The notes: generated by a model from the sequence alone, not told the origin. A stretch of DNA of 64,000 nt from Moritella sp. PE36 (GCF_000170855.1 NZ_ABCQ01000001.1:1-64000), one strand, 5' to 3'. Numbered from the stretch's first letter, positions 7,517 through 17,136 are shown. Program-made: numbers and translations.

Positions 7517-9421
7517 TTATTTTTGATTTTCTAACCAAACCAAATCGCATATACCATCTTTAGGCTTAAAACCCGTAGGTGCCGAAAGCAGTACGCCACG
7601 AATAGCTTGATTATCGAAATCAAAGCAAGCCGCTTCCAATTTAGCTAATACCACTTCTATTTCAGACCACGAGAGGCATTCTTCGTGGGCGGTCATGATC
7701 CGCTGATGACTCGTTTTAGCGACATTATCGCCAATCAATAATTCTTCATACAATTTTTCACCAGGTCGTAGACCTGTCACCGTAATTTCGATATCGCCGT
7801 GTTTATTGTTATCATCTTTAATCGAATAACCACTTAGGTGAATCATTTTAGTGGCAAGATCATATATTTTAATTGGCTCGCCCATATCCAGTACAAATAC
7901 ATCGCCACCTTGACCCATCGACCCCGCCTGAATAACTAACTGTGCAGCCTCAGGTATGGTCATAAAATAACGAATAATGTCTTTGTCTGTTAATGTGATA
8001 GGACCACCCGCTTGAATTTGTTTTTTGAATAAAGGTACCACAGATCCAGAAGATCCAAGTACATTACCAAATCTAACCATACAAAAACGGGTGTTACTTT
8101 GCTCTTTAGCCAGCGCTTGTAATACGAGCTCAGCCATACGTTTACTTGCCCCCATAACATTTGTCGGGCGGACCGCTTTATCGGTCGAAATCAATACAAA
8201 ATCACTCACTCCAGCACGAATAGCGGCTCGCGCTGTATTTAAAGTCCCAAACACGTTATTACAAACACCTTCACTGACGTTATATTCAACTAGTGGGACA
8301 TGCTTATATGCAGCGGCATGATAAATTGTCTCTACTCTGAATGCTTGCATAATCGAAACTAATCGTGATTCAAGTTGGACAGACCCCAGTAAAGGATAAA
8401 GTTCGACCTCTAAGTTAGCCCGTAATATCGTCTCTCGAAGCTCCTTTTCAATGGAATATAAATTAAATTCAGAGGCATCAAAAACGATTAATTTTGCAGG
8501 TTTTTGTAATAGAATTTGGCGGCAAAGCTCAGAACCAATCGAACCACCGGCGCCAGTAACCATTACCACTTTATCTTTAATATTTTCACTCATTAGTGCA
8601 GGATCGGCTTGCACGGAATCTCGACCAAGTAAATCAGCTATATCAACTTGTTTTATCTGATCAATCTGATATTCACCATTAACAAGGTCAGCCATGCCAG
8701 GCACTGTTAATACTTTAATCTCAAATTTTTCTAGTGCTGTTAATACTTTTTGGCGTTCACCCGATGTCGCACTCGGTATCGCTAATAATATTTTTTCAAC
8801 ATCATAATTATCAATTAACTCATTTAACTCTGATAGCGCGAATACATTTAAACCATTCACCGTTTTTCCATGCAGTTGTTGATTATCATCAATAAAAGCC
8901 ACAGGTCTAAATTCTTTACTGTATGCGAGAGCCGAGTGCAATTGTCGGCCGGCCCCGCCAACGCCATAAATAATGATCGGAACACCACGTTTAAACGTGG
9001 TCAGATCATTAAATAAGTTACGGTATAATAGGCGAGAACCACCGATAATAAGCATTGAATAAGCGATATAAATAAATGGTAGTGAACGTGGTAACATCAA
9101 GCCATTAATGTAAAAACCTAACACAAGGAATAACGCAGCGGCCAAGATAGCTTGTACTATAGTGCGGATAAAACCACCACCAATATAGCGAAAAACCACC
9201 TTATACATACCAACGCGGACAAAATAACATAATGAGCATAGTGCAATGCCCGTGACCCACAGCCAATATATGGGATCATAAAATTCAGCACTGGCATCAG
9301 TACGGGTAAAAAAAGCGGCCCAAAAGCAAAATAATAAACAGCAGAAATCAAATGTTAATTTAATGCTAATTTTTATCGGTTTTGATAAGTCAAATATCCG
9401 TAATATACGCTGCACTTGCAT
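7517..9421 (-). CDS. WbpM/FlaA1/CapD-type membrane UDP-GlcNAc 4,6-dehydratase
   Basis: I chose the ATG at 9421 (634 residues) because AGGAA lies four bases before it. The open frame runs 24 codons further to a TTG at 9493 without a comparable site. Order of parts: four N-terminal membrane helices (to about 130), a CoA-binding-like Rossmann part with IIYGVGGAGRQL, then the catalytic dehydratase domain with TGAGGSIGSEL and STDKAVRPTNVMGASKR. The enzyme makes UDP-4-keto-6-deoxy-GlcNAc, a precursor of QuiNAc, FucNAc or bacillosamine-type sugars. It is the first gene of the second assembly block (dehydratase, flippase, aldolase, phosphoglycosyltransferase, asnB). It lies just downstream of a dead beta-CASP gene copy. 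Confidence 0.93.
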   Translation of the reverse strand: MQVQRILRIFDLSKPIKISIKLTFDFCCLLFCFWAAFFTRTDASAEFYDPIYWLWVTGIALCSLCYFVRVGMYKVVFRYIGGGFIRTIVQAILAAALFLVLGFYINGLMLPRSLPFIYIAYSMLIIGGSRLLYRNLFNDLTTFKRGVPIIIYGVGGAGRQLHSALAYSKEFRPVAFIDDNQQLHGKTVNGLNVFALSELNELIDNYDVEKILLAIPSATSGERQKVLTALEKFEIKVLTVPGMADLVNGEYQIDQIKQVDIADLLGRDSVQADPALMSENIKDKVVMVTGAGGSIGSELCRQILLQKPAKLIVFDASEFNLYSIEKELRETILRANLEVELYPLLGSVQLESRLVSIMQAFRVETIYHAAAYKHVPLVEYNVSEGVCNNVFGTLNTARAAIRAGVSDFVLISTDKAVRPTNVMGASKRMAELVLQALAKEQSNTRFCMVRFGNVLGSSGSVVPLFKKQIQAGGPITLTDKDIIRYFMTIPEAAQLVIQAGSMGQGGDVFVLDMGEPIKIYDLATKMIHLSGYSIKDDNNKHGDIEITVTGLRPGEKLYEELLIGDNVAKTSHQRIMTAHEECLSWSEIEVVLAKLEAACFDFDNQAIRGVLLSAPTGFKPKDGICDLVWLENQK

Positions 9422-9749
9422 GAATTTCCTAGTGAAAATAGGGTCTATGAATGATAATGAATTTGTTAATAACAAATAAATGAATCCTATCAATTAAGCC
9501 CTAGTCTAAAACGGGTAATAATAGCATTTTATCTTTAAAAATAGCGGAATAAGTTACCATTATAGTGTTATTTTCTCAACACTCATCAGTAAATATCTCT
9601 CAATACGTAGCATAACCAATGCCAACTAGGTTATTTTTTAGCATATATCTAAAGCTGGCTTTTTTCAGTTGTGTGGAATGATGATTGCGACACCTTCAAC
9701 CATATAGCGTAATGTCTCAGCCAACACAGCTTTAGCAACATAACCACCA
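9422..9749. other. Gene-free stretch upstream of the WbpM-type gene
   Basis: About 330 bases without a convincing gene. It is AT-rich and must hold the translation start region, and possibly a promoter, for the dehydratase gene (the minus strand around 9520-9570 has several TATAAT-like hexamers, none with a clear -35). From about 9660 to 9750 the minus frame reads AKAVLAETLRYMVEGVAIII directly fused to the end of the beta-CASP remnant. I do not recognise this piece; it is not in the intact copy at 26751-28175. Confidence 0.5.
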
Positions 9750-10275
9750 GTCGGACTGTATTGCTGAATATCACGACCAGGGGTACCTTACGCTTGATAA
9801 CCGACAAAAATAACGTCGGCTTTGGCATCGGGTAAAAATTCAGATGGTCTTGATGACTGTCGAGGGTATAAAGCTGATCAAAATTAAATGGGTGGCGGCC
9901 GTCCTTGAGTTTGCCTAACGCTTCTTTATCCCAAAGTCCCTTAGAGTCACGGTATTTATTGGTGAAATTAGCGGCCATCGGCGAATCGACGATAATTTCG
10001 TGTCTTTCCATAACGTTTGGCTACGTTGGTTGCGGTGTTCATGCCTTTTATCGCCATAGGTGCTTTCTATAATTAAGGTATATGCACGGTAGGGTGAGCG
10101 TTTTCACAGTGCGGACATTAGATTCAATGGAGAGTTGGTCTTTATTGTTGTGACCCGCGGCTTCAGTACCTTGGAATAACCCGCAATCAATTAATACTGA
10201 GTTATAGTCGTCCATGTACAGTTGATGGCAAGAGCCAGTCACACCATTAACCGCGCCGTGATGTAAAATACGCAT
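9750..10275 (-). pseudogene. Decayed copy of the beta-CASP metallo-beta-lactamase gene
   Basis: The start (MRILHHGAVNGVTGSCHQLYMD from ATG 10275) is nearly identical to the intact gene at 26751-28175, as are the 55 or so bases upstream of it. The rest is broken by three internal deletions, which I place by alignment by eye: about 430-450 bases missing at 10100 (removing the HxHxDH metal site region), about 120 at 10017 and about 105 at 9838, with frame changes at each. Recognisable later blocks are IVDSPMAANFTNKYRD and RHPFNFDQLYT. Nothing functional remains. Together with the intact copy it brackets the 10.3-26.7 kb block in direct orientation. Confidence 0.88.
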
Positions 10276-10350
10276 TGTTTCCGTCCTTAGAAAGCAAATT
10301 AAGCGTTAATTTTAAAGTGATGTTCCAAGGAAGGTAATAGGTCAATTTGC

Positions 10351-10530
10351 TTATTTAAGTAGGAATTCGCAGACTGCATAACACAGTGCAATGTCACCAT
10401 CTCGAATAAGCTGTGACCTTGGCCAACGCATATCGAATAAGTTATTGTGGCACTGAATTTCAGTGCCGTATTTTTCAATAAGTTGATGAATCGAAATGCC
10501 TTTTTGAAACTGTATTTTATTTCTAGCCAT
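10351..10530 (-). mobile_element. IS1595-family transposase, N-terminal fragment
   Basis: A 59-codon frame from ATG 10530 to TAA 10351 begins MARNKIQFQKGISIHQLIEK, then YGTE.QCHN.LF.MRWP, which I recognise as the conserved N-terminus of IS1595-family transposases just before their zinc ribbon. The zinc ribbon cysteines and the DDE domain are absent; after MRWP the reading becomes unrelated. There is no matching right end that I can see. The fragment lies between the dead beta-CASP gene and the discoidin-like protein gene, at one joint of the composite locus. A longer open frame on the same strand (10299-10547) is out of phase with this protein and is not real. Confidence 0.6.
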
Positions 10531-10646
10531 GACCTAAACCTCATCACTACACTTATTTAAGTATAGTTTACGAGGGCTGAGCATTAGTGGTAATCAGCAA
10601 AATAAAAGACAACAGTACATGTATGTATGAGTTTTATTCGTTCTTG

Positions 10647-11900
10647 CTATTGTCTATTCTTATACGTCATTTTTATTGGTGTCAGTTTAATTTCGGACAG
10701 ACCAAACTTTTCCTTCTGAGTATCAAAAATAAATTTGTAATACGAAAATCTGTTTGGCCTCTTTACGAAATATGTAGAATACTCGGGAGATATAGATACT
10801 TTTTCACTAGTACGTTCATCCATCAACTGCCACTCTAATCCATCATAACTTCCATATAGTGACCAAGAAAAACTATTACTGCCAACAAAGTCTCGGTAGG
10901 CTATCGAAGAAAAGCTATATGAAGCAATAGGCGTGTCATCAGAACTATATTTTCCATAGTTTTCATCATTTATTAAAATTTCATTCACTATAGAAGGATC
11001 AAAAATATTGGTTGAGCTCAATCTATCGTCAGTCAAATAGTTTGATACTCGACCATTAATCAGCACCTTTGTTCCATAAGTCACATCAGGATAACTCAAT
11101 TGACCTATATATATTTTATATTGAGGTTCTTCTACTTTAGAGGTTATTGATATATTAAGACCAGATAATAACCGTTCATTATTAATAGATAACGATGCTG
11201 TAGCATCTTTATTAAAACTAAAAAATTTAGAGATATTAAATACTTCATCATCGGCATATATACCTTTTACATTTACGTCGTACTCAGATTTAGCTGGAAA
11301 ATAAATTTGGATTGTATCTAATCTAGATATTTCACCATTAAAATCAGCGACAATGCTTGTAGTTAAGGTCCCTTTATTTTTAATCACATTATGGTCTACA
11401 ACCGCAAGTTCCTCTAAAGGCTTTAAAATTTCAAATTCACCATATCTAATAAATGCAACTACAGACTGGAAGTTGTGTAGAACATAAGCTCTATTAGAAA
11501 CATTAAAACTCGGCTCTGTTCGATACCCTTTCGAATAAGCAAAGCCGAATTTATCCCTAACGTCGTCATACTCAGAATCATATTTCTTATCCCAGACCAA
11601 CCAATAGTTACCTTTTTTGTCTATTTGATTGACACCGTCTAATTTTGTTATATCCACTCTTTGCACATTAAAAACAGCCACATAAAAATTCAACAACTGC
11701 ACGATACGAGGAGAATTCACATAAACGACTTCAACATTATCCTCTTGGTTCGGATTATTATATAAATATCTAAAGAAGAATTCAGTTGCGGGCATTAAAT
11801 AGCTAGCACTTGTAAGTAATGACCACAGCACAGAGATAAAAATAATAACTAAATATATATATTTTTTGATAATTTTCACATTAACGCCATTTTTTTTCAT
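10647..11900 (-). CDS. Membrane-anchored protein with C-terminal discoidin (F5/8 type C)-like domain
   Basis: I do not recognise the protein as a whole. The start is unsure: ATG 11900 (417 residues) or 11915; both lie inside the end of the polymerase gene, and a GTG right after its stop is also possible. One membrane helix lies at residues 12-34, so the rest is probably periplasmic. The middle (about 40-290) is beta-rich with no known motif. The last about 110 residues (SWSLYGSYDGLEWQLMDE, then YYKFIFD and LSEIKL) have the pattern of galactose-binding-like F5/8 type C domains, which bind sugars. It is the last gene of the 17.1-10.6 kb block. A role in handling or sensing the glycan on the periplasmic side is inference. 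Confidence 0.72.
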   Translation of the reverse strand: MKKNGVNVKIIKKYIYLVIIFISVLWSLLTSASYLMPATEFFFRYLYNNPNQEDNVEVVYVNSPRIVQLLNFYVAVFNVQRVDITKLDGVNQIDKKGNYWLVWDKKYDSEYDDVRDKFGFAYSKGYRTEPSFNVSNRAYVLHNFQSVVAFIRYGEFEILKPLEELAVVDHNVIKNKGTLTTSIVADFNGEISRLDTIQIYFPAKSEYDVNVKGIYADDEVFNISKFFSFNKDATASLSINNERLLSGLNISITSKVEEPQYKIYIGQLSYPDVTYGTKVLINGRVSNYLTDDRLSSTNIFDPSIVNEILINDENYGKYSSDDTPIASYSFSSIAYRDFVGSNSFSWSLYGSYDGLEWQLMDERTSEKVSISPEYSTYFVKRPNRFSYYKFIFDTQKEKFGLSEIKLTPIKMTYKNRQ

Positions 11901-13356
11901 TATGATATAAATCATACATCGTAATTAAAACTAGAATCATACTAAACATAATTGTCATATTTCTTTCTTGAGGAAAGAAAAAACCAGTAATAAAGAAATA
12001 CGTGAGAGTTGAAAGTAAATAAACACTTTTTATATTAAAAAATCTTCTCCTACAGACCAAGATGAATAAAATGAACAGAGGCGCCAAATAAAAAAATAGA
12101 AAAAGAGAACCACCTAATATGCCTGTAGCTAAAAAAACATCTACAAAAATAGAATGAGATGAATATGTTTCCAATTCTCCACCTAAGTTATTCCCATTCA
12201 ATTCAACCTTTACACCGCCCATGCCTTGGCCGAGAAAAACATTATCATCTAAACCACTTACAATGGAGCTTAATAGTTCCATTCTTGCAGAATTAGACTC
12301 TGCCATTTCTTCTATGCCGACTGCTTCAGTCTTAACTGCACCTTGGTTATTTTTTTCATAGAAAATACTTAAAGAAAACACCAGCATTGATATTAAAAGA
12401 ACTACGACTTCAAATTTAAATTTAAACTTTTCATCTTTATGTTTAATCCCATCGAACATAATAAGAAAAAAAGCCAAGAATGAAGAACAAGTCATAGCTA
12501 AACTAATAGCTCTAGTACTATTAAGATAAAGAGCTAATAATACAACTACAGGGATCAACCAACCATAAACATTTGAAATAGATCTAAAATTATACAGTGT
12601 TATAAAAAAACCTAATCCAATAAACATAGATGCAGATGCATGATAAAAATAAGTCCCTTTCACTCTATAGAAATATTCACTATAGTTAACACTCTCTTTT
12701 ATATATGAATAATCACCAAAGAAATGTTGTGCACAAATAATTATTGATTGTGTTAAAACTGAAAGTGTTATTACTTTCAATATGAAATGGTCACCAAAAC
12801 CTCTAAGTAAAATAATTAAACAACATAAAAATAAATTCAAATAAACAAGCCAACGGGATACACCATCAAAGATATCAATGTATACATCATCAGAAATCAT
12901 TGAACCAAATAAAAGCTTGCTGACTAAGATAAAAGTAAACAAGATAAAACCAGAAATAAAAAACTTAAATTTACGATCCGCTAATTTTATAACTATAGAT
13001 ACTAATAATATAAATTGAATTAGCAATATCGTCACCAAGACAACACTCGGTATCAATTCAAAAGAAATACCATTTATGTTAAAAAAAGCAAACGCTAATT
13101 GTTTTGGATGGACAAAAAAAACGTATAAAGTATTAATTAAAACAAATAAAAGTAATATGACTTGAGTTGCATTAACTACTTTTAGATGTGAGTTCACACG
13201 ACTAAATATACAAAAGTTTTGATTAACAATCATTAGACTTAGAAAGAAAATACATGATGTCCAAATAGGAACCATAGGCAATAATGTAAAACCAAATAAA
13301 ATAAAAAGGAACAGTCTATTTGGAGAGCCTTTATTTAAATAATTATTTAATGTCAT
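11881..13356 (-). CDS. O-antigen polymerase/ligase family protein (Wzy_C type)
   Basis: The 491-residue protein has about 12 hydrophobic helices and a longer polar loop at about 310-400. The loop carries the Wzy_C/WaaL-type pattern of a GQGMGG stretch followed by SSHSIFVDVFLATGILGG. Members polymerise or ligate undecaprenyl-linked glycans at the periplasmic face. Its start overlaps the end of the glycosyltransferase gene by 14 bases and its end overlaps the discoidin-like gene, so all three are translationally coupled. A second polymerase is encoded at 40269-41456. Whether this one is a polymerase or a ligase cannot be decided from sequence alone. Confidence 0.82.
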   Translation of the reverse strand: MTLNNYLNKGSPNRLFLFILFGFTLLPMVPIWTSCIFFLSLMIVNQNFCIFSRVNSHLKVVNATQVILLLFVLINTLYVFFVHPKQLAFAFFNINGISFELIPSVVLVTILLIQFILLVSIVIKLADRKFKFFISGFILFTFILVSKLLFGSMISDDVYIDIFDGVSRWLVYLNLFLCCLIILLRGFGDHFILKVITLSVLTQSIIICAQHFFGDYSYIKESVNYSEYFYRVKGTYFYHASASMFIGLGFFITLYNFRSISNVYGWLIPVVVLLALYLNSTRAISLAMTCSSFLAFFLIMFDGIKHKDEKFKFKFEVVVLLISMLVFSLSIFYEKNNQGAVKTEAVGIEEMAESNSARMELLSSIVSGLDDNVFLGQGMGGVKVELNGNNLGGELETYSSHSIFVDVFLATGILGGSLFLFFYLAPLFILFILVCRRRFFNIKSVYLLSTLTYFFITGFFFPQERNMTIMFSMILVLITMYDLYHNEKKWR

Positions 13357-14563
13357 CTACACTTCCCATTTTCAAAATCAAATCCACAATTTTATTAGTC
13401 GCCATTCCAGCAGTAGGAAGATTTTTTCTTTTAGTCTTCATTTTATTTTTTAACTTATTATCATATATAAAGCTTACTATCGCTTTTTCAATATCTTGCT
13501 TATCATTTAGCTTCATAGCTCCAATATCTTCACTGTAGTCAACGAGATGAGAATAAGCTGACATTTCTAAAATAAGTACATCCTTATCTAAAAGAAGGCC
13601 TTCCATTGCAACTGTAGAAGTCAATGTGATGATTAGATCTGAAGCTGATATTACACTTTGTAAACTTTCAGAAAAATCACTATTTAATGCGTAGTCAGGC
13701 AATTTTTCTTTTGTTATATCAGTGCTTGACGGGTGCAATCTAATAATAAAAGTGATGCCTAAATTTTCACATATTCTACTTAGCAACGCTCTAATTTCTC
13801 GAGGTAGATTAGGATTTCCCGGTTCTGGCTGCTCAGCCCAAAAAACAACAAACTCATCTTCAGAGATTTCTTTATTTTTTCTATATTCTTTCCCATTCAA
13901 ATGAATAAGTGGATCAGCCAAAACATCAAAAGCTGGATTACCCGTTACAAAAACGGAGCTAGATAAACGACCTGCAGATACTAACCTATTTTTAACAGGC
14001 TCACTAAATACAGCCAAAACATCACCATTATTATGGTTTTTAAGCCACTCTACCTCCATCAGAGCAAAGAGGTCTACCATACATATACTAGGTATTCCTT
14101 TTTTATAGGCAGCCTGAAGCGCTGCTTTTTCCATTCGAGGTGAAGAAGTAGTTACAACAATATCTGGACGTTCAATATCTATTACTCTCTCCATAAATTG
14201 GACGGCATTGAATGCATTTAAACCTTTTTTTTCATATTCTTCTAATGCGGCATCTTCCCCAACACTTTTAACCAATTCATTTAAAGATGTTCCTAGATAC
14301 GCAATCGAGTCTTCAATTGTAATTCCCTTGCCATCTGTATGATGCTTACTGGAGAGGAATTCACCATAGCGTAATATTTTTGGACAACGCATATTCACAT
14401 AATCGATGACCTTATTATATGATATGCCTTCCCGTTCGAAGTTTCTAATTGATGTAGTTAAAGCTAAAGAAGATACATCAATGCCTTTTTCTAAGAGTTT
14501 TTTTACAACTGGGATAACCATTGTGGCATGACCACCACCATAACATACTGTTAAAACTTTCAT
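13343..14563 (-). CDS. GT-B fold glycosyltransferase-like protein
   Basis: The 406-residue protein starts MKVLTVCYGGGHATMVIPVV, a MurG/epimerase-like N-terminal Rossmann fold with a glycine-rich loop. It later has DIVVTTSSPRMEKAAL, IRLHPSSTD and SASDLIITLTSTVAMEGLLLDKDVLILE, the usual donor-binding C-terminal fold of GT-B enzymes and of CDP-glycerol/polysialic-type transferases. The ATG at 14563 has AGGT nearby upstream. It lies 7 bases after the orphan gene 14571-15695. As the only transferase in the block next to the legionaminic cluster, it could be the nonulosonate transferase; that is inference without motif support. Confidence 0.75.
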   Translation of the reverse strand: MKVLTVCYGGGHATMVIPVVKKLLEKGIDVSSLALTTSIRNFEREGISYNKVIDYVNMRCPKILRYGEFLSSKHHTDGKGITIEDSIAYLGTSLNELVKSVGEDAALEEYEKKGLNAFNAVQFMERVIDIERPDIVVTTSSPRMEKAALQAAYKKGIPSICMVDLFALMEVEWLKNHNNGDVLAVFSEPVKNRLVSAGRLSSSVFVTGNPAFDVLADPLIHLNGKEYRKNKEISEDEFVVFWAEQPEPGNPNLPREIRALLSRICENLGITFIIRLHPSSTDITKEKLPDYALNSDFSESLQSVISASDLIITLTSTVAMEGLLLDKDVLILEMSAYSHLVDYSEDIGAMKLNDKQDIEKAIVSFIYDNKLKNKMKTKRKNLPTAGMATNKIVDLILKMGSVDDIK

Positions 14564-14570
14564 GTTTTAC

Positions 14571-15695
14571 CTAAAATATACTTGTCATTGTTTGCTTAGC
14601 ATTCACCCAACTAATAATAGAGAGTTTATCCTGCCTAATCCTAATACTTATTGGGTCATATAATTGCATATCACCAATGCCAAAATCTAATTTTGACTCT
14701 ATATATTTAAATTTTTGATCAAACTTAAAAACACTTCCTTTCTGTTTATCAATAATATATAAAAAGTCATCACAAACGCATATATCATTTGAAATAATAA
14801 CTGGACTAGTATTAAAATATTCTATTTTCATTGTATCAAGATTTAGCCGACCTCCTTTATAAGGCTTCGACCAATCAAAAAAATAAATATAACAACCAAA
14901 AACTCGAGCTTTATTCAAACTACTTTCAGAAAGATCTAATATTAATAACGAAACTTCCCCGTTATTGAGTAAAAACAACCGACCTTTACTGTCTAGAGCA
15001 TATGTTTGTTGTTGGTACGTAAATACGATAAGAATTGGCTCATCATGATCTATATGAATAATCTTACATCCTGTATATAAAAAACTGCCTTTAGAATAAT
15101 ATGAGCCAATACTAACTTTCCCATCACTTAACAAATCTAGTTGAGTTGATAAGCCTTTATCATACCTTTTGGTATTTTCTTTATTTTTTATTTCGAGTCC
15201 ATTGAAACCAGAAAATATAGTCAGTGATTCATTATTTACTTCAATTGAATCCCAAGGACAGCATCCATCTAATAGTTCATCGCTACCTTTAACATCAGTA
15301 TTGTAATGCTCAAAAACCAAATGATTTGACAGTATATCTCGAATGAAATAATTCAGCCTTTGCAATCTCATTCTAAAACTTCTGGTGTTTTCACCTTTGT
15401 TTAGCAGAGATGAATAAATCTCTGAGGCTTTTTCAGCAACACTATGAAGCAAGCTATCATTAATTAATTCATTTTTTAAATTAAGTAAGCACACGAGAAT
15501 ATAATCAATATTATAAAATTCAATTTCCTCTACCGAGGATTTCAAAAATTCATTTAGAGCTAAATTAAAATCAATATCATTAAATATAAAGTCATATTTT
15601 TTTTCAAAACTACTAGGTAATATATTGTAATATGAGTGTGGATTCTCATTAGTGTCTAAAAAATCATTTACATTAAAATTGCTGCTTGTTGTCAT
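14571..15695 (-). CDS. Hypothetical protein, possible beta-propeller C-terminal half
   Basis: The 374-residue protein is not recognised. No signal peptide or membrane helix is visible, so it is probably cytoplasmic. Residues 1-150 are mostly helical, with an LNYFIRDILSNHLVF segment. Residues 155-374 consist of short beta-strand pieces with recurring patterns such as FLYTGCKIIHID, TYALDSKGRLFLL, ARVFGCYIYFFDW and FLYIIDKQKGSVFKFD, as seen in beta-propeller proteins. It stands between the deacetylase-like gene (55 bases upstream) and a GT-B transferase (7 bases downstream), so it belongs to the same transcript. A scaffold or regulator of the neighbouring enzymes is possible, but nothing shows it. 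Confidence 0.7.
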   Translation of the reverse strand: MTTSSNFNVNDFLDTNENPHSYYNILPSSFEKKYDFIFNDIDFNLALNEFLKSSVEEIEFYNIDYILVCLLNLKNELINDSLLHSVAEKASEIYSSLLNKGENTRSFRMRLQRLNYFIRDILSNHLVFEHYNTDVKGSDELLDGCCPWDSIEVNNESLTIFSGFNGLEIKNKENTKRYDKGLSTQLDLLSDGKVSIGSYYSKGSFLYTGCKIIHIDHDEPILIVFTYQQQTYALDSKGRLFLLNNGEVSLLILDLSESSLNKARVFGCYIYFFDWSKPYKGGRLNLDTMKIEYFNTSPVIISNDICVCDDFLYIIDKQKGSVFKFDQKFKYIESKLDFGIGDMQLYDPISIRIRQDKLSIISWVNAKQTMTSIF

Positions 15696-15749
15696 AAATA
15701 TATATTGCCTTACAATTAATCAATTAACATCTAATATATTATGTCACGT

Positions 15750-17096
15750 TTATATGATATTCAATTTTTTAACATCATATCCACCAAATCGACCTGATGA
15801 TGCAACACCAATAGATTTTATTGCTTTTAAAGGCAGAGTGTTTGAATCAAATGTATAGGTATATTCTTTCCCTGGGATTTGTACATCAAAGTTATCATGA
15901 TAATATTTACCGTCATGTGTTCTTATGGCTAAGAAAGGCTGAGGGCCAAATAATTGACCACTTTCGACTCTGACCTTTAGCTTATTCAATTCGAGTTCTA
16001 TTGCTAGAGTCAAGCTCGACACATCGCCAGAATCAGAGATAATATTATTGTGTTCAATTGCAGCAGCCTCAGCCCCTGAAAATTTAATGCAAACATCAGG
16101 AAAGTTGCCCCTAATATCTTCAACTAAACTTCTTACATAGTCCACATTTGGTCTGATATCACGATAATCATGATCCGCGAATGCAAGAATAGCAGATCCA
16201 TTTTCACTCGCTTCCGAAAATGCTGATTCTACATGGTGTTTTTTTAACTCATTAAAGCGTGTACCTACATTTAAGCATCGATAGATAGATCGACGACAAT
16301 TTCCAGGCACTTGGTAATCATCATGACTAGGATTATAACCAATCCAAGATGAAGATGCTCTTCTCCAATCTCCAAAACGCCCAGCTACCAGATCCAGTTG
16401 ACCATCGTCTATATCATAATTTTGGTTAGCATAATCAAATGGGATCCATTGTTCTAAAAACATATGAATATCTTGACGTTCAGTATGAAAACCTGGACGG
16501 TTTGTTGTCGGAAACCAGTTTTCATCTATAATACGTCTGCACAAAATCTCGAGTAATACGTCAAACGAATTTACATAATTTGTTGCACACTGAAGTGGAT
16601 TTCGACTGAAGGATAACGGGTGATAATGCCAATTGATTTCATCATTATGATTACCAAGCTCTTTAAGCTTCTGCTTATAAAAACGAAAAATATTACCAAA
16701 TCCAATATCTTTCCGTCTTGGGTTATCGGTATACCCAATATGGTCCATACAGTGCCAACTATATGTCCAACCATTACCAAAATCATCTACTGTAGATTTT
16801 CTGAATGACGTCGATAGAGCATCATCAAGCATATTATTAATTTGCTCCCAGTTATTATTATATTCTAATAACTTAGGAGCTAGCATCTTACTAACACTGC
16901 TCTCATAACCACCTAAATCAAATTCTTTATCTTGTAGTTTTTTTAAATTTTCTTTGGTTGCTTCAATATCACTTACAGCCTTACCATAAACATCATTCAC
17001 ACGCTGAAATGTATCGATCAAATCTTCTGTTAAAGGGCCTTCTGTATCAATACAGTGAACAATATGAAGAATTTTGTTCTTCTCATTATATTTCAT
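15750..17096 (-). CDS. Putative polysaccharide deacetylase-like (NodB-fold) protein
   Basis: I use the ATG at 17096 (448 residues), which has GAGAGTAAG just before it. The frame extends to a GTG at 17135 that overlaps the terminator hairpin. Motifs suggest a divergent carbohydrate-esterase-4-like barrel: HCIDTEGPL near residue 15 (an acidic metal site after a beta-strand), INWHYHPLSFSRN around 155, RPGFHTERQDIH around 205, and ILAFADHDYRDI around 308. Each pairs His and Asp as expected for metal-dependent deacetylases. A C-terminal beta domain (about 365-448) follows. No signal peptide, so it would act on a cytoplasmic precursor, for example a sugar nucleotide or lipid-linked sugar. It is the first gene after the terminator and the head of the 17.1-10.6 kb block. 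The family call is tentative. Confidence 0.6.
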   Translation of the reverse strand: MKYNEKNKILHIVHCIDTEGPLTEDLIDTFQRVNDVYGKAVSDIEATKENLKKLQDKEFDLGGYESSVSKMLAPKLLEYNNNWEQINNMLDDALSTSFRKSTVDDFGNGWTYSWHCMDHIGYTDNPRRKDIGFGNIFRFYKQKLKELGNHNDEINWHYHPLSFSRNPLQCATNYVNSFDVLLEILCRRIIDENWFPTTNRPGFHTERQDIHMFLEQWIPFDYANQNYDIDDGQLDLVAGRFGDWRRASSSWIGYNPSHDDYQVPGNCRRSIYRCLNVGTRFNELKKHHVESAFSEASENGSAILAFADHDYRDIRPNVDYVRSLVEDIRGNFPDVCIKFSGAEAAAIEHNNIISDSGDVSSLTLAIELELNKLKVRVESGQLFGPQPFLAIRTHDGKYYHDNFDVQIPGKEYTYTFDSNTLPLKAIKSIGVASSGRFGGYDVKKLNII

Positions 17097-17136
17097 ACTT
17101 ACTCTCAATTTAAAATTATTATATTCTATGATCACT

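Noticed and set aside
10299-10547. 82-codon minus-strand frame as a gene
   Set aside because: It is out of phase with the recognisable IS1595-type N-terminus on the same strand (10351-10530) and has no family of its own.
10587-10838. 83-codon plus-strand frame
   Set aside because: Mostly antisense to the C-terminal discoidin-like domain of the real gene on the minus strand.
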